This document shows positions 9,612-17,423 of a stretch of 53,928 nt of DNA, piece after piece. The position numbers were made by a program, and so were the translations under genes. Location of the stretch: positions 1-53,928 of the IMG/VR virus record IMGVR_UViG_3300029309_000058. One strand, given 5' to 3'. Positions within the stretch are counted from its first letter, which is position 1, and each line of letters starts with the position of its first letter. Source of the stretch: a virus. A model generated the notes under the pieces. The model ran no database searches, was not told the DNA's origin, and saw nothing but the letters and a program-made list of their open reading frames with translations.

Positions 9612-12450
9612 TCACTACCTGTAGCTGTCCATATGCCATATCATCAGCCGCTGTGTCTGCATTCTCAAGCAGACTTTGGAATCTTGGGTGTGTTAGATTG
9701 AATCCTATGACATAGCTTTGTGCTAGTTTGATTGGAGTATCCTTACCTAGTGATGCTTTCTCTGAACGTGGTGTAGCTAACGCATTCTCTACAGTAAGTT
9801 CCTGTTTGAATGACTTGTAATCAGCGCCCCGCACAGACAACCATTTCCTAAAGTGAGTCCTATCAATCATCATAGTACCCTTATCAAATACTTCGGCAGG
9901 TGATTTTCTAAACACATCCAATCTGATTCGGATGTCACCCCTTGGTATCCTAGAGAAGTCGGGTTGCGGTTTCTGTCCTACAGTGTGCATAATGGTTACA
10001 GATGTATCAGCACAGTCAGCCATATACTCAGCAACAAGATCAAAGCAATCAACTTGGTTTTCTTGTACTGTCCTACGGATAGCACCTATTTGTGCTAGTA
10101 CCCACTCGGTAGCTTGTGTGTAATCAAACTTAATTAATCCCCACTCACTAGCTAGTTTCATACCTAAGTCTGCCAGTATTATTGACTGCTCCCAGTATCT
10201 TTCTTCACCACTAAACTTAGCTTTGTACTTCTTATGGAAGTTATCTGATGCTTCAGCTATCGCAGACTGGATACCTTCTTCACCCATTGACAATAAGTTT
10301 ATGATATATTGTCTTCCTACTGACCCATAATGAGCATGGACGGCTTCATATATTTTACGACCTGCTTCAGAGCCTCGAGTAAACAGAGGTACAGACGGTA
10401 CAGTAAGTTCTAGTAGACGAGCCATCTGTGCATCTGTATCCAGACCAGACGCTATCAGCTTACTTTGTAGAGACTTGTTGGTAGATACTATGACAGGTGT
10501 TGCCCATGTCTTTGCATCTCTTTCTTCAGCATTACGATTCAGCCTAGCTTTATCTCTACCCTGTGATACCCAATAACAGAAGTCACCGACCTCTTTATCC
10601 TGCATCATAGTCACTTCATCTATTGTCAGCGGCAGGTTAGCGTATGTACCAAGTCGTGAAAACAGACTGTTCTGTGTGTACTTAGCCGCAAAGTGTAGCT
10701 TGTCGGGGTTGCCATAGATAGACTGCGCCCAGTATTGTGCTAGTGTTTTACCACCACCAGTTGGGCCGTAGAGAGATACAGTTAATCCCTTGAGTCCTGT
10801 GAAGTTATACAATGGTGCTGAAAAGCCAACACCTAAAGTAAACATATGTGATTTCAAACCTGCTTTTTCTAACACTGATGTTAGGTTTATCCACTGTTCC
10901 GCATCACCCTTACTTGTAAATAAGTCTGCGCCTTGCTTCTGTATGCCCGATGCAAGACTGATTGATTCTTCTGTCACTCCTTCTGCTGTACGCTTTAGAA
11001 GTGTATCGCCTAAGACAAATGCCGTATTCTTCTCTTTCCAACCCATAGTAGAATATAAGTTAGTCATAGTACGGATTTGCCTCAACTCATCCATATATGT
11101 TCTTAACATAAGCTGAAAATACTCCGTTTGTCTTTTGTTATATAACACAATCCCTTGATCTGCTATAGCTGTAGCAAACTCACGATTGCCTTCTGTTAGA
11201 TATGCCTGTCTTAGTATAAGGTCTTGCCACCCCATATGAGGTCTATTCCAGTGGTATCTAACTGTTTCATACCCTAGTGATTCATCGAGTCCATAGCTGA
11301 CAGGGTATATATCAAACTTACAGACATCTATATCTGTATCATCTATGGTAACTTTTATACCATCTTGTGTTCTCTTAAATGGTTTTGGTATTGGTATCTG
11401 ATTGGCTTGAGCATCGGGTGCTTCTGCTGATAGTGGTGCTTCTTGATACTGAACACCTAGTCTTGCAGGTGATCCTATCTTACCTTTGTATACACATCCT
11501 CTACACCCGTTCGGTCTATCTATTTCAAACTTACCACAAGTTGTTGGGCCACTAGCTGAATCTTTCCAATGGTTGAGTTTACTTATAGTAGCTTGATAAT
11601 CAAACTTAGGATGACGTTGACTCCACTCTACTGCTGTCTTCTCTGCATCATTACAGAAAGCGGCTACACCTATTAGGTCATACCATAATGGTTCATCAAC
11701 TTTATCTTGATTGTCTACTGCCCAGTCAATCTGCTTACATTTAGATTTAACTATTGAACCAACAGCAAGTGGGAACTCTTGTTTAGACACAAGATTTTCA
11801 AGCAACGTGTTGTCACGAGTGTGACCTTCTTGCGGCCCGGGCACATCACGGTAGAAATAAGATAGTGATTCGGTCAGAGCAGAAACCTCTACTGGTTCTG
11901 CGTCTACCAAAAGTTTTACTTCATTACCATTCTTTGGATTGTGTGTACCAACAGGTCTTAGCACTAACGCACTGTTAGCTGTGAGTCCTGCGTCTATCTT
12001 AAACTCTTTATCCAATGCCGCTTGCTTCATAGCATTGGCTAGTGGCTTCCAATCTTGTGGCTCTAGTTCTTCTGTAAGTACCCAATACACATGTAACCCA
12101 TTACCCGAATATACTATCATCGGCTTGGGTAAACTCATTGTGTGTACAAACTTACCTAGTTCTTGTAATCCTTCTTTCCAAGATGCGTATGGCTTTCCTT
12201 CACCACAATCCACATCTATAGCTACAACCTTAGTAGCCCTAACGTTGTCTTGTTTTCTGTTACCTTTAGCATTGAAAGAAGATATAGCGAAATAAGTGTT
12301 GTTACCTGTGCTATCTAATCTTTCACATGTATGTGCAAGTTCTTCTACCGACTCAAAGAAACCCTGTTTCCGACCATCTTGGTTGATAACAGTGGTTACA
12401 TAAAACCCTTCTATCGGTAGGACTCGCTTGAGAAACTCTAGCGTGTTCAT
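9595..12450 (-). CDS. Primase-helicase (AEP-like primase plus DUF927-like helicase)
   Basis: Predicted replicative primase-helicase of 951 residues. The N-terminal part carries an archaeo-eukaryotic-type primase pattern: AIDVDCG with Asp79 and Asp81, and YSGNGLHVYW at about 114-123. A Cys cluster (C305, C316, C319) resembles the zinc site seen in related phage primases. The helicase domain has Walker A GPTGGGKT (562-569) and Walker B LPLTIDEV (Asp611, Glu612), in a DUF927-like arrangement. The start is preceded by AGGTAGG. It is the last clear gene of the leftward arm and would synthesise primers and unwind DNA for the phage polymerase. Confidence 0.85.
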   Translation of the reverse strand: MNTLEFLKRVLPIEGFYVTTVINQDGRKQGFFESVEELAHTCERLDSTGNNTYFAISSFNAKGNRKQDNVRATKVVAIDVDCGEGKPYASWKEGLQELGKFVHTMSLPKPMIVYSGNGLHVYWVLTEELEPQDWKPLANAMKQAALDKEFKIDAGLTANSALVLRPVGTHNPKNGNEVKLLVDAEPVEVSALTESLSYFYRDVPGPQEGHTRDNTLLENLVSKQEFPLAVGSIVKSKCKQIDWAVDNQDKVDEPLWYDLIGVAAFCNDAEKTAVEWSQRHPKFDYQATISKLNHWKDSASGPTTCGKFEIDRPNGCRGCVYKGKIGSPARLGVQYQEAPLSAEAPDAQANQIPIPKPFKRTQDGIKVTIDDTDIDVCKFDIYPVSYGLDESLGYETVRYHWNRPHMGWQDLILRQAYLTEGNREFATAIADQGIVLYNKRQTEYFQLMLRTYMDELRQIRTMTNLYSTMGWKEKNTAFVLGDTLLKRTAEGVTEESISLASGIQKQGADLFTSKGDAEQWINLTSVLEKAGLKSHMFTLGVGFSAPLYNFTGLKGLTVSLYGPTGGGKTLAQYWAQSIYGNPDKLHFAAKYTQNSLFSRLGTYANLPLTIDEVTMMQDKEVGDFCYWVSQGRDKARLNRNAEERDAKTWATPVIVSTNKSLQSKLIASGLDTDAQMARLLELTVPSVPLFTRGSEAGRKIYEAVHAHYGSVGRQYIINLLSMGEEGIQSAIAEASDNFHKKYKAKFSGEERYWEQSIILADLGMKLASEWGLIKFDYTQATEWVLAQIGAIRRTVQENQVDCFDLVAEYMADCADTSVTIMHTVGQKPQPDFSRIPRGDIRIRLDVFRKSPAEVFDKGTMMIDRTHFRKWLSVRGADYKSFKQELTVENALATPRSEKASLGKDTPIKLAQSYVIGFNLTHPRFQSLLENADTAADDMAYGQLQVVKDKDV

Positions 12451-12469
12451 ATTACCTACCTATGTTATA

Positions 12470-12505
12470 GGGGAGAGCATTAATGCAGTCTCAACTACTC
12501 TCCCC
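12470..12505. other. Intergenic inverted repeat between HTH gene and primase gene
   Basis: GGGGAGAG (12470-12477) and CTCTCCCC (12498-12505) form an 8-bp perfect dyad with a 20-base spacer containing ATTAAT. It is flanked by TGTTATA copies at both sides. There is no T-run on the minus strand, so it is a weak terminator candidate. A regulatory hairpin or an operator for the neighbouring HTH protein is equally possible. Confidence 0.5.
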
Positions 12506-12514
12506 TTTGTTATA

Positions 12515-12799
12515 CTACCCTGTTTTGTCAATAACCTCAAGAAGCCTTTGGAATCTATACTTCTGTTCCATAGCTATAACATCGGGTGCAGGCCACCCTT
12601 CTGTCATAACATCAAGCAGTTCCTTGAGTGTGCTTCGTACTTTCTTATCATTGTTCTTACGGATTTTGTTACCCTTAACCCAACCATAATAAGTCATACG
12701 AGACACACCAAGAAGTTGTGCCATGTTACCTGTGGTCAAAAGCATATGCTTTCGTAAGGCTTCCACTTTCTTGAAATCAAGAGGTGGTGTGTTAGCCAT
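12515..12799 (-). CDS. Small helix-turn-helix DNA-binding protein (94 aa)
   Basis: Contains a helix-turn-helix-like segment NMAQLLGVSRMTYYGWVKG, similar to Cro/XRE-type HTHs. ATG 12799 is preferred over ATG 12808: AGGAG sits 9 bases ahead of 12799 but directly abuts 12808. The start overlaps the stop of the SSB-like gene by 8 bases (ATGGCTAA), so the two are translationally coupled. It could regulate the early arm or act in replication initiation next to the primase. The nearby inverted repeat 12470-12505 is a candidate site. Specific target unknown. Confidence 0.7.
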   Translation of the reverse strand: MANTPPLDFKKVEALRKHMLLTTGNMAQLLGVSRMTYYGWVKGNKIRKNNDKKVRSTLKELLDVMTEGWPAPDVIAMEQKYRFQRLLEVIDKTG

Positions 12800-13538
12800 T
12801 GTCCACATCTCCTACGAGTTGTGCGATCTCTGCGGCTAGGTCATCAGCACCACTGACAGTCTTTGCCGCCTTTGGCTCTTCGACTACCTTTGGTGTTTCA
12901 ACAGGCTTCGCTTGTTGTACAGGTTTAATAGCTTGCACTACCTTTGGTTTGGCAGGAGCAGGAACTGGTTCTTCCGCTGCAGGTGCTGCAGGAGAAGTCT
13001 CACTCACAGAAACATCTTCTTCTATGGTGAATCCGTCTACCTCATCAAAGCCAAACTTATTAGCACCACTAGCACCCTCTACATATGAGATGACTTGTAC
13101 TGCTCTGAGTCTGATTGATACACCTGCACCGATCATAGCTGTGTGAAAGAAAGCACATGAGCCATTGACCTTGAGTTCTGACCCACCATAGATATTAGAG
13201 TTGGTCATCATGTTACCCTTACTATCAAAGACAGCAGGTTTATATGCGGCTTTAGATTTGAATTTGATAATCACATTACCTGTAGGATTACCATCTTCAT
13301 CCACCTCTTTACTAAACGGAAGTGGTGCTTGTTTGATTTCCATATTAGGCTTGTCTTTCTTCAAAGCCTTAATACCTTCAACAACAGTCTGCTTGATAAC
13401 TTCAATCACAGGCTGAGCATCTTCCTCTGACAAACAAAGGTTCACTTTGTAGTGTCCTTGCTCATCAAACTTAGTGTCGGGCGCACTGATGTAAGGGTAG
13501 TACGCAATCCCTTTAGCGGTTGTAAAAGTTTTATTCAT
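12792..13538 (-). CDS. Single-stranded DNA-binding protein, DUF2815-like
   Basis: 248 residues. The N-terminal 150 residues resemble the DUF2815 family of phage ssDNA-binding OB-fold proteins, from TAKGIAYYPYISAPDT through ISYVEG. A Pro/Ala/Lys-rich linker follows (about 185-230), then an acidic end, AEIAQLVGDVDNG, the usual partner-binding type of tail. Between core and linker lies NKFGFDEVDGFTIEED, which shares FGFxExDGF with the end of the upstream neighbour. SD AGGAGG precedes the ATG, and the start overlaps the previous stop by 8 bases. Predicted to coat single strands during replication and recombination. Confidence 0.7.
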   Translation of the reverse strand: MNKTFTTAKGIAYYPYISAPDTKFDEQGHYKVNLCLSEEDAQPVIEVIKQTVVEGIKALKKDKPNMEIKQAPLPFSKEVDEDGNPTGNVIIKFKSKAAYKPAVFDSKGNMMTNSNIYGGSELKVNGSCAFFHTAMIGAGVSIRLRAVQVISYVEGASGANKFGFDEVDGFTIEEDVSVSETSPAAPAAEEPVPAPAKPKVVQAIKPVQQAKPVETPKVVEEPKAAKTVSGADDLAAEIAQLVGDVDNG

Positions 13539-14223
13539 AGTCTGAACCTCCTAGTTCATTGGTTAATATAAATCCATCTTCTTCGACAAAACCGAAATCA
13601 TCGAATCCGTGGGCGGACTGTCCTATTTCAACAGCAAGTTCTCCTGTGACAATCCTAGTCTGTTTAGTCCCCAAATGCTCATCGACAAGAGTTTGGTTCT
13701 TATCACTATTGAATCCACGGAAGCTAAATCGTAGCTTCGGGAAAGCGGCTAGTGTATCAAACTCTATCCTTGTCCTTACTATCTCGGGTGCAATACCACG
13801 CATGGACAATTCTTTTTGATAAGCATTCAAGTTCTTCAAAGACGCAGGAGTAACTTGTAGTAAGTATGCTTCACTAAATGGGCCCTCTGCTAAGACAACT
13901 GCCAATCGTTTCTGATCGACACAAGCCTTAACTTTATTCCCTGTCGGTGTAGTCCTAGAACCCCAAGCATTCTGTGGGCAAGAAACACACATGTCATTTT
14001 GCATGGCATGACTGTTCTTGTTTGGATACACACCATCTAGTGAGTAGCAATCGGGAGTAGAAGATTGACTATCTTCTGACCATTCCTCTGCATACCAAGA
14101 TTTGGATAGCTTTGGGTTCGCACCGACAATGACAACATCTATACTCTTGTCGAGTACAGTCTCCTCGTCACCACTGACAGCACGAAACTGTTGGCCTTTG
14201 ATAGAAATCTTCGGTGCAATCAT
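13531..14223 (-). CDS. Cys-containing protein next to SSB, possible second ssDNA-binding protein
   Basis: 230 residues, not firmly recognised. Four Cys residues (around 58, 79, 82 and 101) in PDC...MCVSCPQ...KAC could bind zinc. The C-terminus FDDFGFVEEDGFILTNE is acidic and shares FGFxExDGF with the SSB-like protein downstream. Its position between the coiled-coil gene and SSB, with 4-base (ATGA) and 8-base overlaps, points to the replication/recombination machinery. A gp32-like zinc-containing ssDNA-binding protein is a reasonable guess, but not shown. Confidence 0.55.
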   Translation of the reverse strand: MIAPKISIKGQQFRAVSGDEETVLDKSIDVVIVGANPKLSKSWYAEEWSEDSQSSTPDCYSLDGVYPNKNSHAMQNDMCVSCPQNAWGSRTTPTGNKVKACVDQKRLAVVLAEGPFSEAYLLQVTPASLKNLNAYQKELSMRGIAPEIVRTRIEFDTLAAFPKLRFSFRGFNSDKNQTLVDEHLGTKQTRIVTGELAVEIGQSAHGFDDFGFVEEDGFILTNELGGSDYE

Positions 14224-14627
14224 TTGTCGTCTGCCTTATTCACAGGCTTACGGACATTGACATCTATTCGTGTGCCATAATTAACACCATCGGGAACAGC
14301 TTTGTTGGCATCAATATAGCCACGCACTGCTGTCTTACTGACTCTTTTCTCTAGCATATCCCACGCTTCATTATTCTTTATAAAGCCTAGGACTGCATCC
14401 CAATCTCCCACTTGGGCAAAGTCGGTAGTCGTTATGAACGCTGTACCAAATGGTGTCTTCTTAGAAGTTTCACCATCAGCATCCATCTTTTCTTTTAGCC
14501 ACGCTTCAAGTTTGAGAAGATTAGCTTTTATATCTGCAACCTTTTCTTTGGTCTCAGCTTCTATAGCTTCCTTCTGTCCTCTCAACTTGAGGTATGTGGC
14601 AATAACTTTATCTGTAGTTAGTTCCAT
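14220..14627 (-). CDS. Coiled-coil hypothetical protein of replication cluster (135 aa)
   Basis: Residues 15-50 are Lys/Glu/Ala-rich and should form a coiled coil. A compact segment follows containing TPFGTAFITTTDFAQVGDW. The layout recalls Gam-like nuclease inhibitors (coiled coil plus small domain), but I cannot assign the family. The start is set by GAGGTAACTATG, the standard initiation cassette of this arm. Its end overlaps the next gene by 4 bases. Its place among nucleases and the SSB-like gene suggests a role in DNA end protection or replication. Confidence 0.6.
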   Translation of the reverse strand: MELTTDKVIATYLKLRGQKEAIEAETKEKVADIKANLLKLEAWLKEKMDADGETSKKTPFGTAFITTTDFAQVGDWDAVLGFIKNNEAWDMLEKRVSKTAVRGYIDANKAVPDGVNYGTRIDVNVRKPVNKADDK

Positions 14628-14629
14628 AG

Positions 14630-16180
14630 TTACCTCGTTTCCTTCTGTATAAGGTCTAGTAAAAGACCTTGTAGCTTTTGTTTATTTTTAAGCCTCTCAT
14701 ACATCTTATACTCTAGGTCTGTTGACTCTATGTGTATGACGTTAGAGACATGTTTCTTACCTATCCTTTCAATACGACCATTCGCTTGAATGTACTGCTC
14801 GTTGCTAGTCACTGGCCCATACCACACCACAGTAGATGCGGCGGTAAGAGTTAGACCATGTGCCATAGTCGCAGGGTGAGCAATTAGTACATGTGGATTC
14901 TTTTCATTCTGAAAGTTATGGAAGATAGTGTTTCGTTTTGAAGCTGATACTTCTCCATTAACAACGGCTACATCCCATGTCTTTGAAAGTTCTCTTTCCA
15001 ACATGTTTAATGTTCCTGTAAGGGGAACAAAAACTATAACCTTACCTCCTACTTCCTCTATAATCTCTTTAACAACTTTGACTCTTGGCGAACAATCTAC
15101 TTCGATATGCCTGCCATCATCTCCGTACACTACACCACAACTTATCTGTACAAGTTTCTGTAGCTTCACGGCTTCATTGACAGCAGTGATTGTTCCTTCT
15201 TCCTCAAGCTGTGTTACAAAATGTTTCAGCATGATTGAGTAATGTTTCTTCTGTTCGGGGGTGAGGTCTATCTTTCTTGTCTGATAGACTGTATCGGGTA
15301 GGTCAAAGCATTCATCTCTTGTATACCTAACAGCAGGATACAGAATGTGCTTTACTATCTCTATTGATTCGGGTCTTGGTATCCATCTCCACTGACCTAT
15401 CTTCATCATCACGGCTTCTCTGAAAGCAGTATATGTTTTGGTGCAGTGTGGACTATCTACTAGCTTAGCTAATGCCCAAGCATCGGTGGGATCATTCGGG
15501 GTGGGTGTACCTGTCATCAACCACAAACGAGTTCTCGGGTGTTTGTCCATAAACTTCCTGAGCGTCTTGAATCTGTTTGTCGATGGGTTTCTAAGAACGG
15601 CGGCTTCATCTACAATAACAAGGTCAAACATGTTGACAGCATCATCGGATATAATATTGAAACCATCGTGATTAATAATATAGAAGTCTGCTTCTGTCTT
15701 GAGTAACTTCTTCCTTCTTGCACTTGTTCCATGCAAGGTTACTGATGTACGATTAGGGAAGTTCATAAAGATACCATCACCCCATACTCTCTCAAGTGTA
15801 GACAGTGGTGATATAATTAGAACCTTCTTAATCTCTCCTATCTCCATAAGATAATCTGATGCCCACAATGCTGACTGTGTTTTACCAGTTCCTATCTCAT
15901 TAAGTACCAATGCCTTTCTGTGCATAGTAAGAAAAGCAGAAGTCATACGTTGGTGTTCGTAGGGTGTAAACCTACCCTCCCAATTATAATAATGTAAGAT
16001 TGGTGATGGTGCTTGGAATCCTAGATTGCGTAGTACCTTAACTTCATCTAGCTTGTGTGGTGCTACAACGAGTTCTGCTCCGTCATACTTTAGCATGCGA
16101 GCTGTAGGTATAGTTTGCAATATCTGATTAGGGTGCTTTGGCTTGATAGCAAGAGCCTTTGCTTGTTCAATAACAATCAT
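14630..16180 (-). CDS. SNF2/superfamily 2 DNA helicase
   Basis: 516-residue superfamily 2 ATPase of the SNF2-like phage type. Motif I is NEIGTGKT (94-101), motif II is VIVDEAAV (DEAA 191-194), and motif III is MTGTP in LMTGTPTPNDP. The C-terminal helicase domain ends with motif VI ANGRIERIGK. It lacks extra nuclease or zinc domains. The start overlaps the VRR-NUC gene by ATGA, so helicase and nuclease are probably co-translated. In phages this pair is found in replication modules and may process branched or stalled DNA. The exact role is inferred. Confidence 0.9.
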   Translation of the reverse strand: MIVIEQAKALAIKPKHPNQILQTIPTARMLKYDGAELVVAPHKLDEVKVLRNLGFQAPSPILHYYNWEGRFTPYEHQRMTSAFLTMHRKALVLNEIGTGKTQSALWASDYLMEIGEIKKVLIISPLSTLERVWGDGIFMNFPNRTSVTLHGTSARRKKLLKTEADFYIINHDGFNIISDDAVNMFDLVIVDEAAVLRNPSTNRFKTLRKFMDKHPRTRLWLMTGTPTPNDPTDAWALAKLVDSPHCTKTYTAFREAVMMKIGQWRWIPRPESIEIVKHILYPAVRYTRDECFDLPDTVYQTRKIDLTPEQKKHYSIMLKHFVTQLEEEGTITAVNEAVKLQKLVQISCGVVYGDDGRHIEVDCSPRVKVVKEIIEEVGGKVIVFVPLTGTLNMLERELSKTWDVAVVNGEVSASKRNTIFHNFQNEKNPHVLIAHPATMAHGLTLTAASTVVWYGPVTSNEQYIQANGRIERIGKKHVSNVIHIESTDLEYKMYERLKNKQKLQGLLLDLIQKETR

Positions 16181-16506
16181 CTGTTATCTCTCCAAAAACT
16201 TCTGCAATCCTGTGCCTTCTCTATATAGTCTACAACCTCCTGTATAGTTTCTTCACTGTAGACTAAAAAACATTTACCACCGTTCACTTCTATGTCCTCC
16301 ATTGTTTTGGTTTGCAATGCAGTCGGCTTCTTTGTTTTATCAGCCTTGCATTCTATACCTACAAATTTACCCTCGACTATGGCTACCCTATCGGGTATGC
16401 CTGCCTTACCGAAAGGCCCACTCTGTGGACTGTAAAACCAAACACCAAGTTCTTTTAACTTCTTATCTAACTTACGTTTAATTTTTCCCTCGGGGGTATT
16501 ACTCAT
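16177..16506 (-). CDS. VRR-NUC domain nuclease (Holliday-junction-type)
   Basis: 109 residues, a typical stand-alone VRR-NUC. The active-site pattern is GIPDR (36-40, Asp39) followed by IECKA (Glu52, Lys54) and a Q in LQTKTMEDI, matching the PD-(D/E)XK arrangement. Such proteins cut branched DNA and often sit beside SNF2 helicases in phages, as here. There is no Shine-Dalgarno before the ATG. Instead a promoter-like TTGACA/TATATT pair ends right at the start codon, so its expression may differ from the coupled genes around it. Confidence 0.85.
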   Translation of the reverse strand: MSNTPEGKIKRKLDKKLKELGVWFYSPQSGPFGKAGIPDRVAIVEGKFVGIECKADKTKKPTALQTKTMEDIEVNGGKCFLVYSEETIQEVVDYIEKAQDCRSFWRDNR

Positions 16507-16507
16507 A

Positions 16508-16535
16508 ATATAATTATCTTTACATATATGTCAAG
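16508..16535 (-). promoter_or_regulatory. Candidate internal promoter before VRR-NUC gene
   Basis: On the minus strand, TTGACA is followed after 16 bases by TATATT, which directly abuts the ATG of the VRR-NUC gene. A CTTTACA copy (16518-16524, plus strand) lies between the two boxes, the same heptamer found in the gene-free regions near 26.3-27.9 kb. The transcript would start a few bases inside the annotated frame, so either initiation is further upstream or the start codon needs revision. Confidence 0.4.
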
Positions 16536-17181
16536 TTGAATATTCACAAATATTTTTTGCAGGGCAAAACCTACATAAACCACTAGGTTTTGGCGGCCAA
16601 TTATTATTTGTAAATGACTGGTTAATTCGTTCTGTTTTACTTAATAACTTTACCCACATGTCATCTGTATCTACTCTACTATATGTATGTGAGTCTAGTG
16701 CCATATCCTTCAGCCATACAAAAGTTGACTGTACTTTCTTTACGCTAGGAAAATGTTGGAACACCTGCAACGCAAACATCTCTAACTGTGAGAAGTCGGG
16801 TCTGCGTTTACCTGTCTTCCAATCCATAACGATAGCCTTATCATCAAACAAAATAAGAACATCAAGTATGGATCGTAACCAAGCATCCTTCTCCCACCAA
16901 GTTGTTGGTGTAAGGTTTTCATTTAGTGTTAGCTTCTGCTCTACCTGTAAAGTTCCACCCATATCCTCTATGCTTTTACATAGAGGTTCATAGGCTTCTG
17001 ACTCAGTAGGTAATGCCACCTGTTTATCTAGTCTATGTTCAAGTGCTTCGTGTACTCGTTCACCATAGATAGTGGCATCACTACCTGTATCCTTTACTTC
17101 TTTAGTTACCCTTTGATGGTAGTATCGTTTAGGGCAGTTCTCGTACATCTTAATAGACGAGAATGAATGTGATAATGTCAT
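16531..17181 (-). CDS. Cas4/RecB-like PD-(D/E)XK exonuclease with probable Fe-S cluster
   Basis: 216 residues. The nuclease core shows GERVHEALEH (His44), Asp107 in SILDVL, and VMDWKTGKR (Asp120, Lys122) followed by a QLEMFAL motif. One Cys near the N-terminus (C16, in ENCPKRY) and three at the end (CRFCPAKNIC, a CxxCx5C) reproduce the split Cys arrangement of AddB/Cas4/Dna2-type iron-sulfur nucleases. It is likely a DNA end-resection or recombination nuclease. The start overlaps the preceding stop by ATGA. No cas1/cas2 or CRISPR array is nearby, so it is a replication/recombination enzyme, not a CRISPR component. Confidence 0.85.
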   Translation of the reverse strand: MTLSHSFSSIKMYENCPKRYYHQRVTKEVKDTGSDATIYGERVHEALEHRLDKQVALPTESEAYEPLCKSIEDMGGTLQVEQKLTLNENLTPTTWWEKDAWLRSILDVLILFDDKAIVMDWKTGKRRPDFSQLEMFALQVFQHFPSVKKVQSTFVWLKDMALDSHTYSRVDTDDMWVKLLSKTERINQSFTNNNWPPKPSGLCRFCPAKNICEYST

Positions 17182-17423
17182 GTAGACATCCTCTTAATTA
17201 TGTCATGCTTGAGCATTTCAAGTATAGCTATGGTTTCTGTACTGCTTTCTAACATACTAGAAAACCTTACATACTCTCCGTCTAACTTTACCATGACAAG
17301 TAGTTCTTCTGCCGAGGGGTTCTCCTTTACGGCATTGGATACCTTGCCAAGTATCTCAAGTATCCTTTGTTTCTTATTATTATGTGCCTTAAATTCGTTA
17401 GGCAATTCATCTTCGTTCATCAT
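17178..17423 (-). CDS. Small hypothetical protein between polymerase and nuclease genes (81 aa)
   Basis: Not recognised. Hydrophilic, predicted helical, no Cys cluster or membrane segment. Both ends overlap neighbours by four bases (ATGA with the polymerase stop and ATGA with the nuclease start). It is therefore firmly part of the co-translated replication operon and likely a real gene. An accessory role to polymerase or nuclease is only inference. Confidence 0.65.
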   Translation of the reverse strand: MMNEDELPNEFKAHNNKKQRILEILGKVSNAVKENPSAEELLVMVKLDGEYVRFSSMLESSTETIAILEMLKHDIIKRMST

